Below, one piece after another: positions 44,001 to 56,119 of a DNA stretch of 64,000 bases. Each line of letters begins with the position of its first letter. Position 1 is the stretch's first letter. The notes under the pieces were generated by a model. It ran no database searches. It worked only from the letters and a program-made list of their open reading frames with translations, and was not told where the DNA came from. A program made the position numbers and the translations under genes. Source of the stretch: Impatiens glandulifera (Eukaryota > Streptophyta > Magnoliopsida > Ericales > Balsaminaceae); assembly GCF_907164915.1 (NCBI RefSeq), contig NC_061862.1:127977641-128041640 (forward strand), in the 5' to 3' direction.

Positions 44001-47000
44001 ATGGTTATAGTTGATTGTGGTATGATGACTGATGTTAGTTTGCTTAGGTGCCCTATGAATGCGAGTTGTTTCGTGTCTGGATTTGGCTGTATTGAGGAAC
44101 TAGTTTATGATGTGGTGTCTGGTTCAAATTGTGATGCTTGCGATCTCATTCCTGGGTCTGATGGAGTACTACTCAAAGGTCCTGCTACTGTCTCTTTTCA
44201 TGGTGATGGTGTTGGACTATCAGGTCTAGATGCTTCTACGTCTGTTATTGCTGGGAATGATGTGATGCAATGTCTAGAGTCTGAATCTTTTTTGGTTAAC
44301 CAGTAGCTGTCTTCAGGTCCTGTTTTCGGTCAAGCTAAGGATATTTTTGCGGTAAGGGTTGACCCATATATGTCTACTGGTTTTGAACCTGGGACTTCTT
44401 GGGTTGATTATGTTTCTGATACTGTATATATCTCTGGGTCCTCTTCAAAGCCTAGAACATCTAATAACAGTGTGATGTATGTGAAGAATCTGATCCTTGC
44501 TGATGACATGGGACTAACTGCATTTATTAAGACTGCTAGCACTAACCTTGAAGTTGTTCTTGCATATTCTACTGGACCTAATCCTGAAGTTGTTCCTGCA
44601 TATTCTGTTGGACTGGGAGTCCGAAGTGATGCACATTTCAATGATCCTTCTGGGTCAAGGAACTTGTCTTATAATCCTGAGGCTAATTCTACATCTATTA
44701 GATCTTGTGCAGAAATGATGGATCCAAGTTTTATTGATGGTGCTGAAATTGATCCTGTTACTCCTAGAGCTAGAACAAAAAATATGGATAAAATCTGAAA
44801 AGGAAGATGAAACTGTTGGGCTCTTGTTCCCGGTCGGAGGTCTTTGTTCATGCCGGTAATTTGAGTCCTATTTCTAAGAGGGTGAACTCTGTTACAGATG
44901 TCTTTCGGTCTCTTGGCACTAATGACTCACTTTAGAATGGGAATGATTTTGTTCTTGGTGACCTGGAGATTGTGCCCCCTTCTGCTCGCACTTCAGCGAC
45001 ACGGGCTAATCTTGGACCTATTGGATCTATTTCTGACCGATGTCCTGCTCCTCTTGCTCGGTTTAATGACTTTGTCACTGCCAGAATCTTGGAGTCTAGT
45101 CCTGGCTGACATTTTTCACAGGCTAACGATGTCTTATCTCGGTCCTCAAGCTTTAAATCTTCTGAAAGTGCAGGACCTCACGCCAACTCTAGTAATTCTT
45201 GGTCAGTTGAAGTCAATAGCAGCAAACCAAAAGCCAGGAAGTGGAAACCAAAAGTCTGGTGAGTATCGATCTTAAGAATGTTGTAAATGTTGCGCTTGAT
45301 TCAATCAATCTTGGTCATGAGGTTGTGGACATTGAGTTTGATCTGGAATGTGATGGTACAATTATTTGTGATCCTGAATTTTCATTTGTCCAAGCTGCAG
45401 CATTCTGATTCGCAGCAAATTTATGCAACAAGTCTAGTTCCAAACTTCTATCAAGTCAAAGTGTTTATACTCTTAATAAGGCTAATTCTACTGGTTTTGA
45501 ATTTTCTGATTCTATTGAAGAGAGGCAATGTGATGAGTTAACTGTCAAAATCAACTTAATCAATAGAAAGAAGGGGCCCGCTGCTAGTTCCTCTATTCCA
45601 TTTTTCATCCCTGATCATGTTCCTAATGAATGTTCTACTGCTGGTTTTGAACTTCCAAACTTAGGGTCTGACTATGTTGGAATTTTCTCTCCTCTCTTTA
45701 ATAATGACCCTGAGTCAAGGATTCATGATGGGAAAGATACTCAAAGATCTGAAAATAAGGGTGGGGCTAGTCCAAGGCCGAAATCTAACTAAGGTAAAAG
45801 GGTGAGACCCCAAATTGGAAAGGCATATTCTAATGTTGTCAGCCAACAGTGCTCCTGCTGGTAGTAAACGGGTCAGGTGGGCTAAGAAAATTAATATTGT
45901 GCATAAAGAGGGTGTTACTCCCACAATCGGGTCTTCCCCTGAAGCTAGCTATAGCTCTTCTGAAACCAACGCTCCTCATGTTTAAGGTCTACCAAATCAT
46001 GTTGAAGTACCCCCTACCTAGGTGATGAATAAAAATGAGATCTCTAACTTGACTGGGCTGCGAAATCAAATCAGAAAGATGCTGCTTCAGATTTAGAGGC
46101 AAGAGGTTGTTATGGGAAAGGACCGCTGTGAACTGCTAAGTGTCCAGTTTAATGTCCATTACTTGCAGGATTAGAATATTTCAGAAAGGACCAATATGAC
46201 ATTGTTGTCAACTGGTTGGTTAATTTTATTAAGGAAGTTTCCAAGTGCCTTAAAGCCAGGGTATATTCTGTTAGAGATAATCCCAATAGATCTTGGTAGA
46301 AAGGCAATGTTTGGAATAATTATGCTTTACCGGACCCTGAAAAGGGGAAATTTAAAGTGGATACTACCTCCTTGGCTGCAATTACCCTCGACCAACCCCA
46401 CAAATTTGAGTTTTCCCCTTGAAATTGAAGAAACTTGTGTTAAGGCTTGGGAATCTGGTTTAGTGGGTCATTTTATGGGTAACACAAAGGTCCAATTTAA
46501 TATTGTTAGAAATTCTCTGCTGGAGCTATGGGAGAAGAATGGGTTTGAGAATGTGACTATTAACGATTTTGGGTTTTATTTTCTCACTTTCCGTAATGGA
46601 AGTGAGCTTCAAGAAATTATAAACGCAGAATATTCCTTCATTAGGAACCATAGGCTCAAAATTTACAAATGGACCGAAACACTCAATACAAATTGTAGGC
46701 CTCCTGAAATTGAATAGATATGGGTGTAGCTCAAGAATATTCCCCCACATATTTGCAATCCTATTGGGCTTTCATATGTTTCTAGCATGATTGGAAAGCC
46801 CTTGATGTTTGACCCAGCCATGGAGGGGTATGAAAGGGCATCGGTTGCCAGGGTTAGTGTGGAAATTCATCCATCCAGCTATCTCCCTTTGAAGGTCGAA
46901 ATGCAAGATAGGTTGGGAAATGTGTTTATTATTGGGGTGTAGTATGAATGGAGGCCAAATCTTTGTATTATTTGTAGTACTTTCACTCACTCCATCAAGA

Positions 47001-48813
47001 ATTGTCCTATTAGTAATCCTTGTTCTCCCAATAATATCAATCGCCCTAGTTTTTGTGCTCCCTCCTTAGTAGTTGGGCTGAATAAAGGAGATAATTTTGT
47101 TAATCATGCTTCTCCAGCTCAACATTCTAAACAGAAATCTGTGAATAATTCTCAGGAAAGTAGATGCTTTGACCACCGGTCTAATGCTACAATGGCTAAA
47201 GTTGAAAAGGTTGATGGTCTATATAGAGCTGGGAAGCTTATTAGTTTTGGTGTTGAAGCTGAAATGGTTGATGTTCTGAACAAGTATTTGAAATCTAGGA
47301 AGTTTGTGAGCATTGGTGCTAGAGCTAAGGATAATTCCAGGCAGAAGCGGCTGAAGAATCAGAACTGGGTTAAGGCAAAGAGGACGATAGTCAAACGTGA
47401 CTGGACTAGATATAGTGTTAAAGGTCATGGTAAGTTGAAAACTTAGGAAATGGATCTGCTGGTTTATGTCCCTAGTCATCATGAGGAAGAAAACCTGAAT
47501 GTGAAAGCTAGCAATGAAATGTCTAGCAGTTTGTCTCATAAGCATGTGGCTATGAGAACCAATGAGTTGGGAATGAAGAAAAAGAAACAGATAAAGAAAG
47601 TCTGGGTGCAAAAGAGGGCTGGGATCGGGATTTCAACTTTAAGGTCTTCAACTCCATACAAAAATTCACCCCAGCTGGTGATTAGCCCGGAGTTGGAATT
47701 CTTTGGTCATAAAGGTGCAAATTTTGATGACAACCCAAACTTTCTAGGTCACAATTTTGCTTCAGCCTTTAATGACAAGATGGGTCTTCCAATTAATGGT
47801 TTTGGCCAAGGATCCATAAGAGTTGATAAGGATTCTATCCTTCTAGTTGATTGTGATGCTAGAAGGACCGAGGAATGCTCAATAATAGACCGGATTAGTG
47901 GCAATCATAGGTCTAATGTTAAAGTTTGGGCTGGAAATGTCCATGAGAATGAACAGGTTCATAATACTGGTAATGATAAATATAATAGCAGAATTAGGCT
48001 TCAACAGGTTCTAAGTAGCAACGATTTGACCGAGTTACTTTCTAGAGAACGCCATAGCAGGTCATGAATTGGCAGAATCTGAATTTGATCGGTCTGAATG
48101 GAATTCTTCTAGGTTGATTGTCTCCAAAATAGCTATGGTTGGTCTCTCAGGATCAGTAGAGGTTGAATTTGATGGGTCTAAAGTTACAGGGTATGATTTG
48201 AATCTGATTGGAAATGTGGGTTTTGGTTTGACAGTCTTTAAGGCAGATGTGGTTGGTTTGTATGGTCCAGCATGGATTGATTATGCAGGGACTGGTTTGG
48301 CAGATAGATATGCAATGGTTGGCTCTGGATTGGAAATCTCTAAGTCAGGTTTGGCTGTTTTTTTTTAGTTTAACTGATCTTGGTCATGTTGGGTCTAATG
48401 GGTTTAATAAGCTTAAATGGGCAAATTCTAGGTTTGATGGTTCCCTAATTTAAGTTGTTGAATGTTTTGGTTCAGTTGTTGATCTTGCTAGGTCTGAATC
48501 TGATGGGGTTAAGTTGGCTGAATCTGGGATGGCTACCTCCAATGATGGTGTGGTTAGTTTGAAAGTTGTTGTTTCAGGGAATCAAGCACCTAGTAGTCTG
48601 GTAGATGGTTGTGAGCAATCTGTTATTGGTCTGGTGGACGATTATAATCCTCATGAGATCGATTCTAGTCTCAACCATGATGTAAATTATTCTGTGGCTA
48701 TTGAGGACAGCAAGGATAGTGATTCTTATGGGTTTTCTGAAAGTGAAAGTAGTGTTAAAGGGGATCATAGAATGGTTAGGTGTTTTGTTAGCCATGGTGA
48801 CAGCAAAATTTAG
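44001..48813 (+). pseudogene. LINE-2 ORF1 (nucleic-acid-binding protein) remnant
   Basis: RNA-binding partner of plant L1 ORF2. The recognisable core lies at about 46380-47010: a DUF4283-like part (FPLEIEETCVKAWESGLVGH, then GFYFLTFRNGSELQEII), the linker IGLSYVSSMIGKPLMFD, and a knuckle CIICSTFTHSIKNC fitting Cx2Cx4Hx4C. The upstream part (44001-46190) and downstream part (47100-48813) are long low-complexity regions rich in Ser, Gly, Asp and Val with several stops. ORF1 is unusually long if all of this belongs to it. The start codon is uncertain. Confidence 0.7.
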
Positions 48814-48846
48814 GAATCCAACCCGTATATCCATTCATAAAATACT

Positions 48847-51800
48847 ATGACATGGAATATATGGGGCCTCAATGATCCTATTAAAAGCAAGGAAATTTGT
48901 AGGATTATTGATGAGCAAAAGCTTTCTATTTTAGGTATTCTTGAAACCAAGGTGAATGAGCATAATGTTGATCGCATCAATTGCCTTTGTATGGACAGAA
49001 ATTGGAAATTATTACACAATTTTAACAACATGACCGACAGAATCTGAGTTGCTTGGAATAGTGATGTGGCTGATGTCAAGATAATTTATTCTTCCGATCA
49101 AGTTATTATGGTTGAAGTCAAAGCCAAGGTTGATGACAATCTCTTTCGGCTGGCTATTGTCTATGGTAGTAACTCGGGATCGGTTAAAAGGTTATTGTGG
49201 AGCTGTTTTAAGGCTAAGATCGATGATGGAGACCCTTGGGCTGTATTAGGGGACTTCAATGTTACTATATTTGAGAATGAGAGGAGCCCTGAATCTGAAA
49301 TCATTCAAGACATGATTGACTTTAACGAGTGTATTTGTGACATTGGGTGTGTTGAACCAACCAACTCCGGTAACTTGTTTACTTGGTCCTCAATGAGGGG
49401 TAATGAGCAAATCAGAAGGAGCAGGATCGACAGGGGTCTTGTTAATTTGACTTGGGTTGCTAAATACCCTAGAAGCCATGTTCATATTCTTAACCGGGGA
49501 ATTTCCGATCATTGTCCACTTAAGCTTTATTGGGAGAAGGAAAAGAAAGTGAGACGCCCGTTTCAATTCTTCAAGTTTTGGATGGAAAATGATAATTTTA
49601 AGGACATACTCAACGAGGTCTGGGATACTCATGTGGATGGTTCCAAGATATTTCGGGTGTCGGAAAATCGAGGCTTCTTAAAAATCAGCTTATTAAGTTT
49701 GACCGTACAAAATTCAGCAACATATCCAAAAGGGTCATGGCTGCGAGAGCTGATATTGAGGAGGTTCAATCCCGATTTCTTTGTGATGACATCGATGATC
49801 TTCTTCGGGAAAAGGAAAAATCTACCATTGCCATGTTTAGAGAGCTCAGTTCTATGGAGGAGAGTTTTGTGAGGCAGAAGTCAAGACAGAATTGGATATC
49901 TCCTAATGATAAGAACACAACTTTCTTCTACCGGAAGTGTTCATCTAGGAATCTTCGGAACAACATCCAAAGGCTTAAGAAGGATAATTGGGATTTCGCA
50001 CATGGATAGGATCAAATTCAGGACTTAGCTGTCCATTTCTATCGTGGTCTCATGGGAACAAAAACCGGACAGCATCTCAACTACCTTAATACACTACATT
50101 AGATTGTTGAAAAGAGGATTTCTGCTGAGGATAGCCAGGATCTCGTCAAGGTTGTTTCGAGGGATGAGGTTAGGAAGGCTATGGCCAATATCAACGGCAA
50201 CAAGAGCCCCAGGCCTGATGGGTTCAACGCGGAATTCTTCAAGGCCAATTGGGACATAGTTGGTTATGACATTACAGAGGAGGTGCTTAAATTCTTTCGT
50301 AATAGGAAAATGTTTACACAATGTAATGTCACCGTGCTTAATCTTATTCCAAAAAAATTTGTGCCCGAAAAAATACAAGACTTTCATCACATTTCTTGCT
50401 GTAATGTCGTTTATAAAATCATTTCTAAAATTCTCGCAAAGCGCTTTCAAAGAGTTATTTCTAAGATAGTGAGTCTAGGACAATCTGCTTTCATACCCGG
50501 TTAAGGGTTATGGGAGAAGGAAGATTTCACCTTGGGTTGCGTTTAAAATTGACATTCGTAAGGCATTTGATTTCGTTAAATGGGGAACTATTCATGACTT
50601 TCTTGTTGTTTCTGGTTTTCCTAGAATTTACATTGATTGGATTATGCAGTGTGTCTCTACCTCCCGCTTTGTTGTTTGCGTTAATGGTGTTCATGGGGGC
50701 TACATCGAGGGCGAAAATCGTGTGAGGCAAGGCGATCCTCTCTCTTCTTATATCTTCGTGTTGATCATGGAGGTCTTTGAGAGTGTCTTAACGACATTCC
50801 GAAAGAATCACCATTACACCTTCCACCCTTTCTACGAGGAGGAGAAGATCACTCATCTTTGTTTTGTAGACGACCTGTTCATACTTGCACATGCCGATGT
50901 TGAAACCATTCAAACTATAAAAGATGCGCTTAACTTCTTTTTTGATATTACAGGTTTATCAATTAATGTAGATAATAGTTCAACGTTCTATGGCGGTGTT
51001 AATGACGAGACAAAGGCAAGGATACAAGACATCATGAGCATCCCCGAGGGTTCATTTTCGGTTCGTTACTTGGGGATTCTGCTCACAGCAAGACAGATTC
51101 ATGTAGTACATTGCAGGCCACTTATTGTGAAGGTCAAAAACGTGATTATGAGTTGGGCAACCAATAAATTATCTTATGCGGGAATGATTGAATTAGTGGG
51201 TAGTGTGGTAATGGGGCTAATCGGGTATTGGTCTCAACAAATTGTTCTTCCTAAGAAGGTAATGCGAGAGCTTGATACATTATTACGTGACTTCATTTGG
51301 GGTAGCCATGGCCGTGGAGGGAAAAAAGTCGGGTGGACCGACGTTTGTAAGCCTAAGGATGAAGGTGGTGTGGGTTTGAAGAATTGTGTCGAATGGAATC
51401 GTGCCATCACTTATAAGCATTTATGGTCCTTACAATCTAAGTAGGATTCATTATGGGTTAAATGGGTGCACTCCCAATTTATGAAACGAGAAATAAATAT
51501 ATGGACGTGCAAAATTACCGACGACATGGCTTGATCTTTGAAGAAGATATTGAGGCTCAAAAACAGCATTACTTTGATCTTTGACATTCGAATTAGTGAT
51601 GGGCGTGGAACTCTTTTTTACCATGATCCATGGTTCGAAAACAAACCTTTAATTAGTTTAGACGAATTACGAGGCCTAAGGATCAGGAGGGATTGTGCGA
51701 CTACCACCGTCCATGACATTCATAGCGGGCTTTGGATTTCGATTATTACTTGGGTATTGGAAGGCAAAAAAGTTATTGATCATTTGAGCGGTCTCAACCT

Positions 51801-52397
51801 TTGTGACAGGTCTTATGTCCACTTGTGGAAAAGGAAGAGAACGGGAAAATAAAGTCAAGTGTGGTTTGGAACGTTATTCGGAAGAGAGGTCAATTCGTGG
51901 GTTGGGCCTTTCTTGTATGGTCTTCTAGAGTTATCCCGAGACACCGGTTTATATTTTGGCTTGCCTTCTGGCGTAGGCTCAACACTCGTGATCGCATTCT
52001 TGCATATATGGATATCCTATATGCTAGTTGTGTGCTTTGTAGTGGGTTCTTGGAATCTATAAATCATCTTTTTGGGAGCTGCTCATTTGCTAAATCCATT
52101 TGGAAATTATTCTCCTCGGCTATGAGTATTGTGAATTTGTCGGAGTCTTAGGATGAGATCATTGTTGCTGCCCACACCTTTTCTAAAGGTAATAAATTTT
52201 GTGTCAATGTCTTTAAATGCGGATTTGCAGTCATCATGTATCACTTGTGGGCCGAGAGAAACGCAAGAGTCTTTGGTAGAGTTCATCGAAACGTTGATCA
52301 TGTGTGGAGCGACATTGTCTTATATTGTGGTGCGCTAATTAGAACGTAGAGACGGATTCCTAAGGGCGAGCGAGAGCGGATCCTTTGTCGCAAATAG
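48847..52397 (+). pseudogene. LINE-2 ORF2 (endonuclease, reverse transcriptase, zf-RVT)
   Basis: Starts MTWNIWGLNDP, the APE-type endonuclease start. ETK (metal ligand Glu), GDFNVT and SDHCP motifs follow, with one TGA at 49045. The frame shifts near 49650. Reverse transcriptase has NKSPRPDGFNAEFFK (50199), QSAFIPG (50481) and FVDD (50863-50874). Just after QSAFIPG about 14 codons usual in the family are missing and the frame shifts (KGYGRRKISP resumes at about 50504). The zf-RVT end has CVLCSGFLESINHLFGSC (about 52029) and stops at 52395. Length fits a full-size plant L1 ORF2. Confidence 0.92.
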
Positions 52398-52640
52398 AAA
52401 GTCAACTACGATAAAGTCACATCTTTTAAATGTTTTAAGGCTAGATAGTTCTTTATGTTTTGTTTGTAAGTCATGTGTGTTACTTTGTTTGTGTTTTGTT
52501 TGGTTGTTTGAACATTATTCTAACTTTCTAGGTTTGTTAGAAAGTTAGAAGAAACTATGTTTGTTTTTTTTCCCGTTTTGGGGATTTTTAAAAAAATGAC
52601 ACTAAGTCGTTTTGCCAAAAAAAAAAGTTAGCATAGATTT

Positions 52641-53165
52641 GACACTGATGACAACTATTTACTTAGTTCATACAATCTTGTTCTGGGTTCTGCAAATAAT
52701 GTTCTAGATAGAGTATTTTCTTGGCTAGAGCCACTTAGTTCATGTATAGATCGCATGATCCTGTGTGTACTTCTTATATGATCCTTTTCGATTATAGATC
52801 ATCTACACATAACATGTTTTGACCATCAAAAGATCGTTTGTAGAATTTGTTTGTTATCCAAGCATAATTAGTGAAATATTAGCGCAATACTCGTCGTTCC
52901 TTTTCTCGGAAATGAGATGGATATTCTTCGTATTCTATGTATTTTGGAGAGTATCATACCTTTCATTTTCAAATGAACGTCTTTGCTTTTGTCGGATCTT
53001 GAGTGACTTGACTTTAATTCCTTTTGGGAATTTGAGTCATAGCTAAAGGAGTAGCCAGGGCATCTGCAAAGAGATTTTGGCTTCTTTGGGCATGAAAAAA
53101 TGATACTTGATCAAATTTATTTATGAGTTTAGTTAGATGAGAATGAAAGAGTTTCATATTTTCAC
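52641..53165 (-). pseudogene. Gypsy sequence between RNase H and integrase core
   Basis: Continuation of the minus-strand gypsy after the LINE target duplication. It should hold the end of RNase H and the integrase zinc domain. I cannot point to intact motifs, so this is placed by position. Confidence 0.5.
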
Positions 53166-54720
53166 CTTTGACTTGTCATGTACTATTGGCTTGGAATATG
53201 ACCAAATTAGAGTTGTCGATTACTTCTAATTTGGTTGATCCTCTTTCGTATGCAAATTTTAGACTTGAGAGGCATGCTTCATATTCGACCTCGTTATTTA
53301 TAATGGGATATTTAAGTTTCCTGGATATTGGATTGTATGTGCCTTTAGGGTTAACCAATAAAATTCTAATTTTATATCCTTATTTTCCTGAAGCTCTGTC
53401 AAACATTAATTTCCATATGTTTGACGTGACAATCATGATTCCATCATCAAGAAATTTGAGCTCGTCTTCTAATTCAACAATAATGGGTTGTTCATCTAGG
53501 AAGTCTATAACAATGCTTATTTTTATGGATTTCTATATCGTGTAGTCTATGTCGCATTAGGATATCATCGTCATCCATTTGGCTAGCCTTGGCGATAAAA
53601 GTGTTCATTAGATCATGAACTGGATAATATCCAATCTAGATACCAACTTGATGGGATTGGCTTGCATGTAGTGTCTTAATATTTTGGTGACCCATACTAA
53701 TTCTCAACATACTTTCTCAGTTGGAGTGTAATTAAGTTCACATCTAGTCATTCTATTACTAATATATATATATAATTATTTCGATTTTATCTTCGTTTTC
53801 TTGAGCCAAAAGGCTTCCCATTACTATTTCAGTTACAGTGATGTATAGTTAGAGAGGGATGTTAGGCTTGGGTGGCATAAGGATTGGTGGTGATTTTAAA
53901 TAATTCTTAATTTTTTCAAACACTTGTTGACAATTTTCATCCCATATGAATTTTTGATCTTTTTCAAAAGCTTAAACAGTGGATCACACGTCGTGGTAAG
54001 TTTGTTGATAAAGCGACTAAGATATTAAATAGACCTCTCTTTCGTTTTAAGGTATTGGCATAGTCGTTATTGCTCCTATTTTATAGGGATCAGCTTTGAT
54101 TCCGCTTTGAGTGATCAAGAAGCCCAACATTTTACCAATGGTGATCCCAAACATACATTTCTTCAGGTTATGTTGTAGTTATATTTCCTAATCCTTTGTA
54201 GGAATTTTTCGAGGTTTTAGACATGTTCTTGTCGATCTTTGGAGTTAATAATCATGTCGTCTACACAGACTTCCACTTCTTTGTGTATCATGTCATGAAT
54301 GATCATGGTGATTTACTTTTGATAAGTTGCTCCCGTGTTCTTTAGACCGAAAGACATGACAATATATTAGAAAGTGCAATACTTTTGTATGAACGTAGTC
54401 TTTTCCTTGTCTTGCGGGGCCATTATAATTTGATTATATCCTGAGAATCAATTCACGAATGACAAGTATGTCGATGTGAGATAACGGGAAATATCTTTAG
54501 GGATGGCTTTATTCAGATCCCGATAATCCACACATACATGTATTTTCATGTATTTCTACGTTGGTTATCCACGTAGGATATTCCACGAACTTGAGAATTC
54601 CAACTTCAAGTTGTTATTGGACTTCTTTTATTTTGATTACAACATAATGCTTCATTTGTCTGTGCTTTTTCATTATTGGCTTAGCATCTAGGTAAAGGAG
54701 AATATGATGTTGTGTAATCA
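53166..54720 (-). pseudogene. Gypsy reverse transcriptase and RNase H
   Basis: RNase H on the minus strand reads MFDRASGK and then NPKGTYNPISRKLKYP, NNEVEYEACLSSLKFAYE and LEVIDNSNLVIFQ (53176-53430), giving the Asp-Glu-Asp catalytic pattern of Tat-type gypsy. Reverse transcriptase has IWDENCQQVFEKIKNYL near 53930 and the catalytic box read as CVDDMIINSK at about 54245-54275, with Cys where Tyr or Phe is usual. Numerous stops. Confidence 0.8.
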
Positions 54721-56119
54721 TGGGATCGATGCCCGACATATTCTTGTACGACCAGGCAAAAACGTCTTTGTTGGATTTAATAGCTCAATCAACTCATGAC
54801 ATTATTCCTCTTGGTTTAGACTTTGGCCAATTAGAACGATTTGGGGATTATTTGGCGTATTCAAGTCTACTTCTATTGTACTTCAGCAGAATAGATAATT
54901 TCATCCTCATTTTCCAAGAAGTATATCATTTGGAAGTTTATATCAGATTAAAAATGAAATATCACTGTTACTTGTTATATGTTCGAAATCCTTTCTTGTA
55001 TTACATTAATGAGTTTGTTACACGTAGGGAAAGACATTCTAACAAAATTGTCATTCTTAGTTTCCTTAATATGTACAATATCTAACACCTTTTTACATAT
55101 ATGAGGGTGGTGAGTATCGCTTTTATTAATAGGAGTATCAACGAATGAGGGAGTGTTGGTTTCGTGTAGACTTGAGGGGACAATTTCTCAAATTCGATCA
55201 ATTGACTTGTCTTTGTTTGAAGAAGTGGGATTCTGAGCTAGCATTTCTAGAATGTTGCACCAATATTCTTTTCTTTTTCTAATCATTCAAACATAATGGT
55301 TAGGATTATAGGAACAATCTGAAAAAATTTCGAGACCAAGAAAATGCCTCTATAAATCGGAGTTGGTAAAGGGTTCATGGAAGTCGAAACACATCGTGCT
55401 TTGTCATTCACAAATTAATTTCCCATTCAAGGTTGGAAGAATAGGTATATTTTGTTTGAATATTTTCCTTACCAGAATTTCTCGAATCATGTTGGAGTAT
55501 ATCCTAAACCGAAATGGTCGAAATCATACAATGACCGAGAAAATGAAGTTTTATCGGTGGTGTTTGGGCCTAGGCCCATGCTAGTGAAATATCTCATTTT
55601 ACACATCATTTTTATAGTGGGGAAGCTGAAATTAATAGAGTTAAGATCGTTGGATGAGTCTTTACCTTCTCAGAAGATTGGACATATTTCGAATCCATTT
55701 AGCTTAACTTCTAAGGTGACAATATGAGTCGATCTGATGACAGTAGCATCGTTAGTTTTACCTTCGATCGTGATGACTTGGTCGTTGGCTATGAACCTTA
55801 GCTTTTGATAAAGAGTGGATACTAAAGCCTTAGCTTGATGTAGACATTGGTCTTCCTAAGATAGGATTGTAAGATGGATGCATGTTTATGACGTAGAAGT
55901 CAACTTTAAGTGGTATGCCGACTACTTAAATAGTGCATTCTAGGCTACTCATTATTTAACGTCATGAGCTATTGAAGCCTCTAACACACAAATCAGATGA
56001 CATAACTTTATCTTTAGGAACCTGGATTTTCTCAAGAGTCCTTTAGGGACATATGTTGAGGGTTGAACCATTGTCAATGAGAGTCATTGTAATTGTTTTC
56101 CTTCCATTTTAATATAAAT
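54721..56119 (-). pseudogene. Gypsy protease region and protease/RT linker
   Basis: The minus strand at about 56045-56100 reads TMTLIDNGSTLNICP followed by LEKIQVPKDKV. This is an aspartic-protease motif of the DNG type used by Tat/Ogre elements. The remainder toward 54721 is linker and the start of reverse transcriptase, with stops. Confidence 0.7.

Larger units (their letters stand above)
43911..52626 (+). mobile_element. LINE-2: full-length L1-type retrotransposon, 8.7 kb, degenerate
   Basis: Bounded by a perfect 14-bp target duplication GTTAGCATAGATTT (43897-43910 and 52627-52640) and ending in poly(A) (52616-52626). It carries an ORF1 with DUF4283-like and zinc-knuckle segments and an ORF2 with endonuclease, reverse transcriptase and zf-RVT, in that order. 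The tail ACACTAAGTCGTTTTGCC before the poly(A) matches LINE-1 and LINE-3. Stops, frameshifts and one short reverse-transcriptase deletion disable it. Confidence 0.93.

Noticed and set aside
44370..44798. Independent 142-codon protein gene
   Set aside because: Low-complexity composition, no upstream promoter features, and located within the bounded LINE-2.
47450..48453. Separate host genes from the long open frames in LINE-2
   Set aside because: They lie between the LINE zinc knuckle and the endonuclease, on the same strand and within the target-site duplication, so they are best read as ORF1 flanking sequence.
53168..53545. 125-codon plus-strand frame
   Set aside because: It is antisense to the gypsy RNase H, which shows clear family motifs on the minus strand.
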